Shown here: one piece after another, positions 1-11,430 of the stretch
How positions within the stretch are numbered: the stretch's first letter is position 1
Layout of the letters: each line of letters begins with the position of its first letter
Source of the DNA: Venturia oleaginea
Lineage: Eukaryota; Ascomycota; Dothideomycetes; Venturiales; Venturiaceae
Length of the DNA stretch: 64,000 nt
Assembly: GCA_013176395.1 (NCBI GenBank)
Contig: JABMLP010000017.1
Coordinates: 186,001-250,000, forward strand
Reading direction: 5' to 3'
Made by a program: the position numbers and the translations under genes
The notes under the pieces: model-generated
Database searches by the model: none
Seen by the model: only the letters and a program-made list of their open reading frames with translations
Told to the model about the DNA's origin: nothing

Positions 1-106
1 AGGAACGCATCCATCTCAAGCTACTGAGACTTCTAAAGTTGGGACGAAGTGCTCACTGGCAAATCTGTATGCCTGGCTCGTTGTTGTTCTTTTATAATAC
101 AGTATA

Positions 107-1939
107 ACGTATTCCACCATCGAGTGGGTCAACCCATCGAGTGGGTCAGTTTATGCCAAGACCAGCTGCTCCCTTATCAACACAATATGTCTCAACAACA
201 AAACGCGCAATCATCTAACAGAGAAGGCAGAATCCAGCTTGCCCTTTCTGCCTACAATACCCACCAATTCCGAAGCCTCCGGCGCGCTGCTGAGGCGTTT
301 GATATACCTCCTTCACTATTAACTAGGCGATATAACGGAATTACGTATCGCCTAGATACTCGCAACGCCCGACACAAGCTCACTACGACTGAAGAGCAGA
401 CAATTGTCCAATACGTCCTCGACCTCGATTCGCGAGGATTCGCGCCCCGGCTGTGTGAGGTAGCAGATATGGCGGATAAACTACTGGGTGTACGCGGTGG
501 AGAGGCCAGTAGGGAAAAACTGGGCTGAGAGGTTCATAACGCGCTCAGATGAACTCAAGATGGCCTTCAATCGAGCTAAGGATAGGCAGAGGATACTACA
601 GGAAGATCCAGAGATTATTGGCGCGTGGTTTAAGCTCGTTACAGACACCAAGGCAAAGTACGGTATCCACGACGAGGATACGCACAACTTTGACGAGATT
701 GGCTTCCAGATGGGCGTTATTGGGTCAATGAAGGTCGTCACAGCTTCTGAAAGACGTACACGGCCTAATTTAATCCAGCCAGGCAATCGCGAGTGGGTTA
801 CAGTTATCCAGAGCATCTGCGCCGCCGGGTATGCGACCCCGCCATTCATTATCTACAAAGGACGCGTTCATATCTCTGCGTGGTATGAGGAGGCAGATAT
901 ACCACGGAATTGGAAGCTCTCGGTCTCTGAGAACGGCTGGACAAATAATGCGCTTGGTCTTGAGTGGTTGAAGCACTTGAACGCGTATACAAAGGCGCGG
1001 CAGGTGGGGGTATACAGGCTGCTTATTTTGGACGGCCATGAGAGCCATCTCAGCCAGGATTTCAAGGACTACTGCCTCGAAAACAAGATTATAACCCTCT
1101 GCATGCCATCGCACTCGTCGCATATACTCCAGCCCCTTGACGTGGTCTGCTTCTCGCCGTTGAAGCGCAAGTACTCCCAACGCGTCCGGGACTTGGCACG
1201 CCGACGCGTGTACCATATCAATAAGGAAGGCTTTCTCCCTGCCTTCAAAGACGCGTTTTTCGACGTGTTTACAAAAGAGAACTGTCAAAAGGCTTTTGAG
1301 GCAGTAGGGCTAGTCCCTATCGACGCGCAGGTGGTGTTGGATCGCCTTGAAGTACGGCTACGAACCCCGCCAGAAACCCATCTCCCAGAAACGCCGTGGC
1401 AGTCCAAGACTCCAAGTAATGCTTATGAATTTGGATCCCAATCCAAGCTCGTAAGCGAGTCTTTTACTCGGTCACCAGTTACTGCGCAGGCAGGCTTTTC
1501 CCAGCTTGTTAAGGGCGCTGAATTGATGCTACACCAAAACGCTCTGCTTGTTGCGCGTAACCGCGAGCTTGAAGAGCAATTAGCAGTAACAACGAACCGA
1601 AAATGGCGCAAAAGGAAGTGGATCCAGCAAGGTGGTACTATTGAGTATGGGACTGCAGCAGCGCAGGTAGCTGCAGAGGCGTCTATAGCGCCTCAGGGAT
1701 CAAAGAAGGCTCGTGGTAGTGGTGGTCAAGAAACAGCCCGACCAATTCAACGGCGCTGTAGGAACTGCGGCGCAGCTGGGCATAATGCGCGAACTTGTAA
1801 AAGAGATATCAAGATATCTTCTGAATCAGATAGCAGCACGACGAACTTAGAATCTATTGTTGATAGCGATTAAATTGAAGAGTCGTAACATAAGTTGGTC
1901 GTGCCAAGCCTTTTTGACCCGCTCGATGGTGGAATACGT
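107..1939 (+). mobile_element. Fot1/pogo-type DNA transposon, near-complete
   Basis: An 1833-bp element bounded by 26-bp terminal inverted repeats at 107-132 and 1914-1939, beginning ACGTATTCCACC and differing at one base. A TA dinucleotide lies directly outside each end (105-106 and 1940-1941), the target duplication expected of Tc1/mariner/pogo elements. It holds one transposase gene on the plus strand. The left end has a second copy of CCATCGAGTGGGTCA 17 bp after the first; the right end has one copy only. The near-identity of the ends and the single coding lesion suggest a fairly young insertion. The TSD and TIRs are seen directly; the family name follows from the transposase. Confidence 0.93.
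187..1873 (+). pseudogene. Pogo-type DDE transposase, one frameshift
   Basis: The reading frame opens at ATG 187 (MSQQQNAQSSN) and runs to about 500. Homology then continues in the next frame to a stop at 1871-1873, so one extra base near 495-500 (in gtggagaggccagta) splits it. The N-terminal part carries the helix-turn-helix region (SLRRAAEAF...PPSLLTRR) typical of CENP-B/pogo DNA-binding domains. The DDE_1 core shows the acidic residues in NFDEIGF, LILDGHESH and ILQPLDV. A coiled-coil-like stretch (ALLVARNRELEEQL) and a C-terminal CCHC knuckle (CRNCGAAGHNARTC) follow, as in many fungal Fot1-type transposases. The break should prevent full-length protein unless frameshifting occurs, so the copy is probably non-autonomous though its ends look mobilisable in trans. 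Confidence 0.9.
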
Positions 1940-1941
1940 TA

Positions 1942-2925
1942 ATAGCTGGAGCTCGCTAGGTAGCAAGCAATGCGGGGTCTATGTCCAAACAGGCAAAAAC
2001 ACTCAAACAAGACGGACAAAAGATCACAGAAATCCCATCTCCATTTCAGCCTTGATCTATCAATCACAATTAGGATGGAAAACACACAATCACATTTACC
2101 TCTGAAATCACGTGTCACAAGCAAGCTCCAACTCAAGTTCAAGCTGAACGCCAAACATCGATGATTAACCCATCTTAAAATCTCATCGACCAGTCCAGAT
2201 GATGGGCAAAAATCCGGATTTGGTATCCGTACGACCGATCAACCAACACGATCACCCGCTTCCGCAAAGGAGAGCGCAAAATCCTGTGGGTGGCCTCCAA
2301 AACCCTGTCACGATTTGGACAAGGTTTGTTTCTCCAATCACCTCCATCGCAGAACTCACGAAAAGCAGCTCTCTGCTTCTTCCTCTCCCTTTCAACTCCT
2401 CGAGATTCGCAACTGTGGGTATATGTGATTTGGATAAATGTTCTTCCATGTACCACTTCCTGCGATCAACGGCTATGAGCACCATAGCGGTCAGTCTCAT
2501 TCTTATCGTACCTTATTTCCGCATCATGATCACGCCTCTTCTTGCCTGCCGTGTTACTAATTCTCCTTCCACATCCCTGGGACAGCATCCAGTACCTCCA
2601 AAGATCCCGCATCTGCATAAGGCGCGTGGCTGTTCGCGTCTTCCAGGCGCGACACGGCTTGGATCGCTTGATTAACAGATCGCGCCTCGTTCTTAATGGT
2701 CCACAACGTCTCCGCTATTCCTTCTGGGAATAGCTCCCTGCGGACAGCGTGTATCGCAGATGTTTGTTGGCTATGACTTTGTAAAGTCCGAGCATTCCCC
2801 TCAAAAGGGCCCACAACCTCGATTGTCACAGGTCAATTTTATATCCGTAAGCTTGCTATATTCTTACCTGCTGCTGTCCTTGCCTCTCTCTCTTTTCACT
2901 TTCTCTGCTGTCTTTCAATACAGTG
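1942..2925. other. Intergenic, no gene seen
   Basis: Nearly 1 kb between the transposon and the MFS gene. Open frames here are short and show no recognisable motif. The last about 60 bases before ATG 2926 are a pyrimidine-rich CTCTCTCTTTT stretch, common in fungal core promoters and 5' leaders. Confidence 0.6.
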
Positions 2926-4683
2926 ATGGCGGACCCTGAAGTTGGTCTCACGCAGACTTCTTCACTCACCCAGACTCATGTGCCTCACGGATATGATCCC
3001 GGGAATAATTCTTCATCTCGAAATTCACCTACGAGTACTTTACCAGAAAACGCAAAGGGCTCGTCACAATGGGACTCGGCAAATTTCTGTGAATCTGAAA
3101 AAGATTGTGAAGAGGAACTGGAAGAATTGGATGATGCTTGGCCAATTACCTATCATTACCTCACGTTTGAGACTGAATTACCAAATCCGACTTCGATAAC
3201 ATCAAAAAGTTCGAGCAATTCTCCTGCGCCAGAGCCTCCGAATCTGGTCAAATATACATCACCTTTCCTATGGTCGACATCACGGAAAAACTTCATAATA
3301 TGGCTGTCATGTATCGCAACCATGTTCACTGCTTTTACAGCTGGCGCGTATAGCCCTGGCGCCAAACAAATGACCAAAGAGTGGCATGTCAGCAATGTTG
3401 CATTCCTCGTCGGCATCACGACTTTCACTACGGGCTTCGGCATCGCGCCAATGGTGCTGGCCCCATTCTCAGAGATCAATGGTCGTCGACCTGTATTCAT
3501 AGTCTCAGGCTTTCTATTCGTCATTTGCCAACTCTCCTGTGCCCTAACCCGATCATATGGTGGTATGCTTGCAGCACGATTCTTTGTCGGCGTTGGCGGA
3601 TCAACATTCTCAACAATGGTGGGAGGGGTCGTCTCTGATATCTACCACACGGCAGACAGGAATACGCCAATGGCACTATTCTCGGGGGCAGCGCTTTGTG
3701 GCACCGGATTGGGACCACTGGTCACTGGATTCATTGCGCAGAACACTTCATGGAGATGGATGTTCTGGCTCCAGCTTATCATGGACGGGGTTCTGATATC
3801 TGTCGTCACGGTGTGCTTCAAGGAGACACGCGGGAGCGTACTGCTGAGCAGAAAAGGAAAGGCCCTCAACAAATGGTATGAAAAGAGAGAGCAAGCTGGG
3901 TATTTTGGCATCCAAATGCCCGTGGCAAGCAAACCAGGAGAATTCGTTTCAGAAAGAATTCGATGGAAAGTCAAATCTGACGAAGAACGAACAAGCCTAG
4001 GCAAAATGATTGGAATATCCTGCTACCGCCCCTTCCACCTCCTCTTCACCGAACCAGTCGTCTTCTTCTTTTCTCTCTGGGTCTCCTTCTCCTGGGGAAT
4101 CCTCTACTTGACCCTCGCCGCCGTTCCCCTAGTCTTCCGCACGAACCACGGCTTCAACATCCAAGAATCAGGCGCCGTCTTCGCCGCCGTATTCATCTCC
4201 GCTACTATCTTTACTGTGATCTGTATTTACCAAGAAAAAATTGCGAGGAAATATGACAAACTACCGAATACACCCGAAGCTCGTCTTTACTTCTCCTGCT
4301 ACCAGAGCGCTCTCATGCCAATCGGCCTCTTCATGTTCGGTTGGACCTCCTCTTCGTCAATCCATTGGATCGTCCCAACTATCGCCATCGGTCTCGCAAC
4401 CATGGGTATTTTCTCAATCTACCTCGCTGTGTTCAATTACCTTGCCGATACATATCGTCGGTATGCAAGTTCAGCATTGGCGGCACAGAGTTTCTGTCGG
4501 AATATAATAGGTGGGATCTTTCCATTGGTGACGACGCAGTTGTACACGAATTTGGGGTATGGACCAGCGAGTAGTTTGCTTGGTGGTATTGGGGCATTGT
4601 TGACGCTGGTGCCGTGGATATTGATGATTTATGGACCGAGGATTCGGGCGAGGAGTAAATTTGCCAGTGAGATTATGGAGTAG
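2926..4683 (+). CDS. MFS multidrug transporter, DHA1 family
   Basis: Single-exon gene, 585 residues, starting at ATG 2926 (MADPEVGL). A polar, acidic N-terminal tail of about 120 residues precedes twelve hydrophobic segments. The motif-A loop appears as APFSEINGRRP near residues 178-190, and the motif-C region as GAALCGTGLGPLVTGF near 250. FKETRG after helix 6 is a signature of the fungal polyamine/drug:H+ antiporter group (TPO1/FLU1-like). Such proteins export drugs, fungicides or polyamines across the plasma membrane using the proton gradient; the substrate here cannot be told. A long central loop (about residues 300-365) separates the two six-helix halves, as usual. No frame breaks and no intron. 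It has no obvious functional partner next to it. Confidence 0.93.
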   Translation: MADPEVGLTQTSSLTQTHVPHGYDPGNNSSSRNSPTSTLPENAKGSSQWDSANFCESEKDCEEELEELDDAWPITYHYLTFETELPNPTSITSKSSSNSPAPEPPNLVKYTSPFLWSTSRKNFIIWLSCIATMFTAFTAGAYSPGAKQMTKEWHVSNVAFLVGITTFTTGFGIAPMVLAPFSEINGRRPVFIVSGFLFVICQLSCALTRSYGGMLAARFFVGVGGSTFSTMVGGVVSDIYHTADRNTPMALFSGAALCGTGLGPLVTGFIAQNTSWRWMFWLQLIMDGVLISVVTVCFKETRGSVLLSRKGKALNKWYEKREQAGYFGIQMPVASKPGEFVSERIRWKVKSDEERTSLGKMIGISCYRPFHLLFTEPVVFFFSLWVSFSWGILYLTLAAVPLVFRTNHGFNIQESGAVFAAVFISATIFTVICIYQEKIARKYDKLPNTPEARLYFSCYQSALMPIGLFMFGWTSSSSIHWIVPTIAIGLATMGIFSIYLAVFNYLADTYRRYASSALAAQSFCRNIIGGIFPLVTTQLYTNLGYGPASSLLGGIGALLTLVPWILMIYGPRIRARSKFASEIME

Positions 4684-5821
4684 AGATATACCATTGGATT
4701 CCTTTTTTGGGGGAATTTGAACTTGTCGTTATAGAATAGAGGAATGAAATGACAAGATTTTTGAAACCAACATTGAGACTTTGAGCGTAGAGGATGCGCA
4801 TCATTCAAACTTCAAGAAGACCCATGTGAAATTGCTCCCAAACCATTAATTACGATGCGGAGTTAAGAAATATCATACACATGGCGACCGCAAGTAAAAT
4901 TCTACTTGATCCGAGTCGTTATACGAAGTTCGTGATCACGAGGCGGACATACATGGTCCAATCAAATCATTTCTAGATGACATTACTCAGCATTCCACCA
5001 ATCAGCGTCTTCCCTCACCCTTTCAAATCTCCCTGCGGTATTATTCCGAACCATCATCCCAAACATCCCAATCGCTCTTCTCCCGCTCGAACGCATAAAC
5101 ATTCAGCCTGGCCGTAGTAACACCCAAAAAGGCAACAGATCTGAAGCCTAACAGAATATCGGCTGAGGTAGGAATGATACAAATCCCGCAAGCCCATTGT
5201 GAAGAGACAGCCGCGTTACTCTGGCGTGACAATTCCCCATAGACTCCACTTTTCTATGTGATGTTTGGGAGTCAAGACAGCGCAATTGGGCGCGTGAAAA
5301 GCCCAGAGTACTTTCCTCTATTTTAAAGTACCTCTCTACTTGGAGACAATCTCCCTCCTTCACACACACCAACTTTATTTATTATATAGGGAAGACTTCC
5401 TTCGCGACACGATCGATCTTCTTCTCTTCACCAAACCGAGCGAACCACTTCTAAACATAGGAGATCCAGTATCAGGGATTCTCGGGTTGTCAGCCACGTT
5501 ACTTAGAGGCCTCATCATCGCGTAAGTTTGGAGAACGATTGCCAATCCCACATCATCACGCAGCACGCAAACAACCACAGATATATAAATACAGCTCTCT
5601 CCACTCGATGCAACAAATCACCTCCGAACTCATGCACTCCTTTTACAACCATTACAACCAGACTAACACAAACACATCCACCCTCGTAGTCCACCAAGGT
5701 TGCAATTCAAAGTACTCACTCAATATAAAAAGAAGAGTCCACCACAGTACTTCACACGACCACCTTAATATAATTCCCCACAACCGCCCTTCCAAACCAC
5801 TTCCTCGAGACCACCAACGAA
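4684..5821. other. Intergenic, no gene seen
   Basis: About 1.1 kb between the MFS stop and the start of the small mitochondrial-type gene. No recognisable coding region. The stretch from 5340 on is rich in CA/CT and reads like the promoter and leader of the downstream gene, but I could place no specific site. Confidence 0.5.
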
Positions 5822-6196
5822 ATGGCCACCGTCTTCACCACCCGCGCCCTCCCTCTCCTCCGCCAATACTCCACCCAAAACGGCTCAACAATAACACCCA
5901 CCCTCCTCGAAAAAGCAGCCGTAACAGCCTACCTCCTAGGCGCCTTCGCATTACCCGCTATACCAACATATGTAGCCACGAGGCAGAGTAAGAGAGATGG
6001 AACGTATGATACTCGGTAAGCTTTGCCAACGTTTTTTTTTCCAATTGGTTGAGGGTTCAATTGCTCGGTAGAGAAGTGTTGGTGTTGCTTGTGTCGCGTC
6101 GGAGTTGGGTTGAGAATGTCGTGCTGAGTTGGGATTGAGGCTAACAATTGGAACAGACCAAGAGATACATTCCCTGTCTTGCGACCACACTTTTAG
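5822..6196 (+). CDS. Small mitochondrial-type single-TM protein, unknown
   Basis: Two exons, 5822-6015 and 6157-6196, joined across a 141-bp intron (GTAAGC...GAACAG), give a 77-residue protein. The N-terminus MATVFTTRALPLLRQYST has hydroxylated and arginine residues but no acidic ones, as expected of a mitochondrial presequence. One hydrophobic helix (AVTAYLLGAFALPAIPTYVA, about residues 33-52) follows, then a basic linker (TRQSKRDG) and a short tail ending in RPRDTFPVLRPHF. Size and layout resemble small inner-membrane subunits of the respiratory chain or ATP synthase, but I cannot match it to a named subunit. The intron splits an arginine codon and removes an in-frame stretch, so a purely open-reading-frame view would truncate the protein. 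Confidence 0.72.
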
Positions 6197-6856
6197 ACCA
6201 GGCCAGGTTGAGGGTAGGGGAGGGAAACGAAGAGGATTGGACTTGAGAGACACGAGGATGTGAGGTAGACATGGGAAGAAAGATGACTTCGATTTGGGAC
6301 AACGAAGTGCGTACAATATACACATGGATTGCTGGTTGGCATTAGCATGGAGGGACGAGCGGATGGGACTTATACACTCCAGGCGCAGGCGCATGCGGTT
6401 GATATTGATATTGGGTTGGCGTAATTGCATTGCTTGCAGGCAAGTGACAGGTGATATTTGGTCACAATCGCATGGCGAGATTTTGAATTGCATTGGAAGT
6501 AATTGAGTAGTGATGCCAAATTTGAGTACTCATTTCATGAATCTGCTTCCCCAATCATGCATTCGGTATCTGCTATGACTCCACAACTCCTCACCATAAG
6601 AATATTCCTGATACAATTATATCCTCCTAATCCAAATAACCATGATGAGCCTCTTACGTGCTGCTTGGAGGCCTCGGGAAGCGCTTGAGATAGCTCGCTT
6701 TCATCGACCACGTCGCGCCCATAGGACTTCCTCGATATAGCAAAGACAATGATGCGGATCGTTGTCCCTGATTTCTCTGCATCAACCAGATCGGTCCTCT
6801 AAGCCTGTTAACGCCTAATCTCAACCCAAACATAACTCTTGCGAGCCCTCCAGCGG
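6197..6856. other. Intergenic between convergent genes
   Basis: Holds the 3' ends of two convergent genes (the mitochondrial-type protein on plus, POM34 on minus). No coding potential or notable repeat seen. Confidence 0.5.
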
Positions 6857-7786
6857 CTATATGAAACTGGGCCGTCCACTCGGTGTGCCCTGTCCTCGCT
6901 GATACAGCCACTTACTGTTCAAATGTAGCCCAGACGCTCTCGATCCTGCTGCTGCTATGCTTGGTGGTGGCGATCCAGGTACACTCGATGTGCTCTCGTC
7001 GAAGCTTAGTAGGTCACTACGAGACATACTCTCTCGCAACACACTACCTCCAAAACTGCTCCTCCTTCCTTCCACGGCCTTACGCACCAAAGGACTACCA
7101 CTGGTGGACGATCCGAATCCACTCATGCCGTATGGTGATGCTGATCCTCTCCCTGCCAACGGAGATCCTGATACTGGTGACCCGTTTTCACTTCGATCGA
7201 ATGGCGATGATCCATATATGCCTGCTTGTGTACTGCTTACGCTGCGAGGAGTGCTGCGTGCAAAGCGGGGTGGAGTAATGTACGAGCCGGATCCTGGAGC
7301 TGCCAGCGCAGATGCTGGTCCGAGACCAAGTAATTGACGTTGCGAGGGTGTGAGAGGGATGTCTGCCATGTCATCGCCACGCGTCCATAGTGGTGTGAGG
7401 GCGACGACGAGTTTGAGGAGGAGGTAGCCGCGAGCCAGCCATATCATGGGAGGGAGGAAGTAGTTTCGGGTCAATAGATATCTGTGGAGTAATCAGTAGT
7501 TGCGGCGTGGGCATGATTGGATGTAATCCTACACTATCGAATTGGGTAGCACCCAGTATATGACTACGGTTGCGATCAATAGGACAATGCTCACGAAGAC
7601 TTGTCGCAGCTTTTTAGCGTCAAAGGAGGCGGCTTGCTTTCGTTGCAAGATCTCTTCAAGTCTTGGATGTCTCCATTTCCCTGTGGGCGGTGTAGAGGCG
7701 GAGGGCGGTGCTGTGAACTGATTCGGCGTAGAAGGTGGTGCTGTGAACGGGCTCGGCGTAGAAGGCGAAGCTGTCAAGGTTGCCAT
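6857..7786 (-). CDS. POM34: Nucleoporin Pom34
   Basis: Two exons on the minus strand, 7786-7533 and 7481-6857, with a 51-bp intron splitting a valine codon; 292 residues. A Ser/Thr/Pro-rich N-terminus (MATLTASPSTPSPF) leads to KWRHPRLEEILQRKQAASF, then two hydrophobic segments (about 62-84 and 90-112). After these comes DDMADIPLTPSQRQLLGLG, the best conserved block of fungal Pom34, followed by a long Ser/Gly/Pro-rich tail with repeated SPL/SGSP motifs and a terminal KWLYQRG. Pom34 is one of the transmembrane nucleoporins (with Pom152 and Ndc1) that anchor the nuclear pore complex in the pore membrane. The start was chosen at the first methionine giving the usual N-terminus; an upstream in-frame ATG at about 7990 would add 68 residues of no recognisable kind. 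Confidence 0.88.
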
Positions 7787-8243
7787 GCTGAGTGCTGTCG
7801 ATGTATGTGCTGGCAATTGCTGAAGATATAGCGTAGGATTGGTCCTCTTGATGGTACTCCGGCTACTGTTAGTATTTGATCCACTTACCTGGCTGTACTG
7901 GGGATTTCTTGCTATGCTCGTTGTGGCATTATCGTCGCCAATACAAAGAGGGAAGTCAAACAAACATCGCCGCTTCCCAGCCACTTTCAACTGTCAGGTG
8001 ACTCGGTGTTTTCCTCTTTCCAAAAGAACAATCACTTTACGAAACGCATTCATTACAGGGCACTCTATCTCTCCCGTTGTTTTCGGAGATATTGAAAGAT
8101 ACGCGTCGCCATGTGCATTTTACGCGTCTGCCAGCAGCCGAAGGGTCTTCACTTCCAGCGCTCCTACAACCCAACAACATCGCCGTCCATATTAATCATT
8201 ACAATTACTTCGTCTCAAGATCCGTGCTAGTCAAGCAATATCC
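7787..8243. other. Intergenic upstream of POM34
   Basis: Contains the POM34 promoter and leader and the 3' end of the next minus-strand gene. No separate gene is supported. Confidence 0.5.
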
Positions 8244-10178
8244 TCAGCCAACCATCGGCACCTGGACCTTGTCGTACAAGTTCTCGTTCTGGACGTTCGC
8301 AACGCTGCTCGGAGGACTTTCCTTCGCTTTCTCCATGAAATCTGCATCATCGACAAGATCTGTCTCCAGCTCTTCATCATTGAGCATCTTGGGATTGAAG
8401 CTGATTGAGCCTTTGGGAATGAACGTCGACGCGAGAACCACCACACACAGCACTGTAAATTGCACGCCCGCGACGTTACGAATGGCTGGACCGACGTCTC
8501 CTCCGTTGGCACCTCCAGAGCGGTTGTACACGCCGTCGATGTATCTACCGAGGAGTGGAGAGGCAATTGCATACATTACAATGTATCTACCAAAATTAGC
8601 TTGAGGAGAACGAATTGCAAGTTTCACTTACGTGGAGTAGAGAAAAGCCATGACGGCTCCCAATGCCGATACATTCTTCGTCTTTGTCTCGATTCGCGAA
8701 ATGGAGGCTTGGATGTACGCAGCAAGCGAGACATCTCCAGCGGCCCAGCCGAAAGAGATGGGAATGAATGTCCCAGCCACGAGCCAAGCCTGGCCAACTT
8801 CACCGGATGGTGGGTTCCAGTATGGGAGGTACCAAACGATGAGCAACATCAATGCATCAAACCGCAGCCAAGGCATTGGAGTATTGACCAGGTTTGTCAG
8901 CAAGAAGACGAACAATGCGCCGAGCAGTTCACCAAGGTTCGATCCTCCAACCTGCTTCAGTCAGCCTGGGTGTGCTCTTTCGATTACCGCAAGCTTACCA
9001 TAATCTGCGACCACGCCGAGTTTCCCAGATAACGTCGGGCAATCTGAGGTGCAATTCCATTCTCCAGGTACCGGTGACCGTATAGCGCTATTGAATACCC
9101 TGGCAATAGCCAGATGAACTTGCGACTCGAGAACAAGATCTTCCCCCCAGTCCAAACGGACTCTAAGAACAAGATGAACCCTCCAAAGATAGCTTTGAAG
9201 TAGGACAGTTGATCGCTGCTATCAAGAGCGGTCTTTTGGCGCCTCTCCTCGGCAATGAAGAACCAGGCAACGCAGGCGAAAGTAAAACAGATCGGGGTGA
9301 TGATGAAGCTGTAGTTGTTTCCTAAGCGAGGTATCAAGGCCAGTGCAGTACAGAAAGCCCCCGATGTACCTGCAACCTCGTAGAAGATGTGGACAAGTGC
9401 GTCCATGCGACGTCTTCAGTGATCAGCATCGCACTGGACATGAGACTGACAAAGTAACTCACAGTTTCTGAACATTGCCTCCCACCAAATCTCTAGGAAT
9501 GACCCGTCGAATGAGCTCGACCATGCCATATGCGACACCTTTCTCTCTCAATTAACCTTTCTGAAGACTGAAGCCACGAGGTTTCTTACCTGAGAAGGTA
9601 TATATCACGATGATGCCATCGGTATTGTAGTCTCCACTGGGCATAACGATCAAACCCACCCACGAGTTGATCTCACAGGAAGTACTTACTAATAGGAGAA
9701 GTCATTTCTTGGATGCCTGCGTCGAAATGCAGCGGGAACGAACCTGCCTCCGGTGGCAGCGTCAACGATGAGCAGAATGGCTGTCATGAGGCCGAAGAAG
9801 AAAACTGCTCCGGCCAGTACATTCTTCGTCCTGAATCTTTTGACAAGAGGTGCTATAAGAATTGAACCAACACACTGAGTCGCCTGGTTTAATGCGGTCA
9901 GGAGGCCAACTCGTTCGAATGTTCGAGTGGGCGTGCGATTGACGAAGGCTTCATAATCGTAACCTGAGGTACGCACCCGTCAATATCAGCTACGATTAAG
10001 GAGTATGAAACTCACGGTTCGTAGCCAAAGCCACAATCGACCCATTGAATGCTTCAAGTCCGAACTTGTAGAGCATGATACCAGCAATGTATATGGCTAT
10101 GTTGCGCTTTTCAGTCGGTGTGAAGGTTCTCCATGACTCTTGGATCACACCAAAGATTCCAACCTTCTTGGTCGACAT
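8244..10178 (-). CDS. MFS-like multi-pass membrane protein, seven exons
   Basis: Minus-strand exons 10178-10016, 9963-9690, 9636-9590, 9538-9463, 9413-8999, 8951-8632 and 8586-8244 join in frame through introns of 45-53 bp, all with GT donors (mostly GTRAG) and AG acceptors, to give 545 residues. The product starts MSTKKVGIFGVIQESWRTF and has about ten to twelve hydrophobic segments, with a cytosolic-type loop near EERRQKTALDSSDQ and an acidic C-terminal tail (ELETDLVDDADFMEK). FRTKNVLAGAVFFFGLMTAI and TFIPISFGWAAGDVSLAAYI resemble MFS helices, but no classical sugar or drug signature is present. It most resembles the uncharacterised 'MFS general substrate transporter' proteins of ascomycetes; substrate unknown. 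The exon joins all keep phase, which supports the model. Confidence 0.82.
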
Positions 10179-11430
10179 CTCGAAAATAAAGTTGGATAAA
10201 TCACAATATTGTCAGTGGTACGAGCGGCTTCGTTTGTCTACTTTGGATTTTGTGATTTGACATATTTACTCTTATACGGTTACAATGATAAACACCCCAG
10301 ATCCCAGACCCCAGCTTGACGTTAATAAATCTGGGCGAGACAGAGAAAACTACCTTAGACCTCGATCAATATCTCAATGGAAAAGCCGAGATCAACAACG
10401 TGCTCAGATCTTCTTCAACGAGCATCTGTTGTGAGGAGGCGGTTCGCTCGGCAAGGACAAGGGGCGACTAGTCGACTACTTGGTTTCTGGGAGACGTCCC
10501 CTCAAAGCTAAAGTGACAGTTTCCAAGAATTGCTGCTCCTCCCTTAGGGGCTTTGCTAAGACACCAATTTCCTCTTTGCCGAGTCGCCAATAGTCAAAGC
10601 CACAATACCTACGAAATCAACCAGTCGTGGACCTTGCGGCAAAAACTGTCTGTTTTCTCAGAGCCTTGAATACAACTAGATAGGGAATCTGATCCAATAC
10701 CTTTGATCGGCACGCCTCCACCTTGCAGCACAACGGCATCATGTTGGTCTTGGCACCTTCTGTTGGAATCTGCTGGTCCTTGGCGGGCGGTAATCCCGCT
10801 TGGGTCTTGGCCTTGGTGATGCCTCATGTACGCACTAAGCTTTCGTCCAACTGATTCAAGCAGCATTGAAACGTGTGCAAAAATTGAAGGATACGACAGT
10901 GGATTGCTGTCGCTGTGCGCGATTCATATTCCCTGATGTGCGAACATCAGTGTGCGAACATCAGGGTCGCACATCAGGGTCGTTGAGTTGGGCACGAAAT
11001 GGAGCGAGGCGGCCAGAAGCTTAACAAGGTGGGTGGGAGGCAGATGCTGGTGGCGGTGGGGAGACGGATGACCTGAAGTCTGTCGTTAAGGAGCATGCCT
11101 CCTATGGCCGCCATAGTCAGTCCAGGCAGATGCGTAGGCCCAGCTTTTGAAACGATATGATTGGTTCAAGAAATTAGGCTGAGCCATTCCAGCCTTGGCT
11201 GCAATATGGAAAACCTACGAATCTGCCTCGATCGTGGCTGAGTACCTGCCTTCGATCACAACGCCTCGCGTATGTTGTCCGATCAGGGCGAGTGTGGCTT
11301 GTTTGCAATTCGATTAAATGGATGCTGTCCCGATGATCCCGGTTAATTTTTGTTACATATTCACATTTTGTTTGTTTGTCGTAGAGTTACGCTTAAGAGG
11401 AGGAATAACAACTTTTGATAATTGTCAAAC
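10179..11430. other. Intergenic between divergent genes
   Basis: About 1.25 kb shared promoter space between the MFS-like gene (minus) and the Ca2+-ATPase (plus). It includes a compact repeat at 10931-10979. No gene is supported; the minus-strand frame at 10609-10866 looks non-coding. Confidence 0.55.
10931..10979. repeat. Compact direct plus inverted repeat
   Basis: A perfect 14-bp tandem duplication (TGTGCGAACATCAG at 10937-10950 and 10951-10964) sits inside a perfect 13-bp inverted pair: CCCTGATGTGCGA at 10931-10943 against TCGCACATCAGGG at 10967-10979. It lies in a divergent promoter region. It could be a regulator-binding cluster or a small hairpin; nothing here decides. Confidence 0.7.

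Noticed and set aside
2175..2829. Overlapping open frames upstream of the MFS gene
   Set aside because: They lie in several frames on both strands, have no domain, start late and show no intron signals; treated as intergenic.
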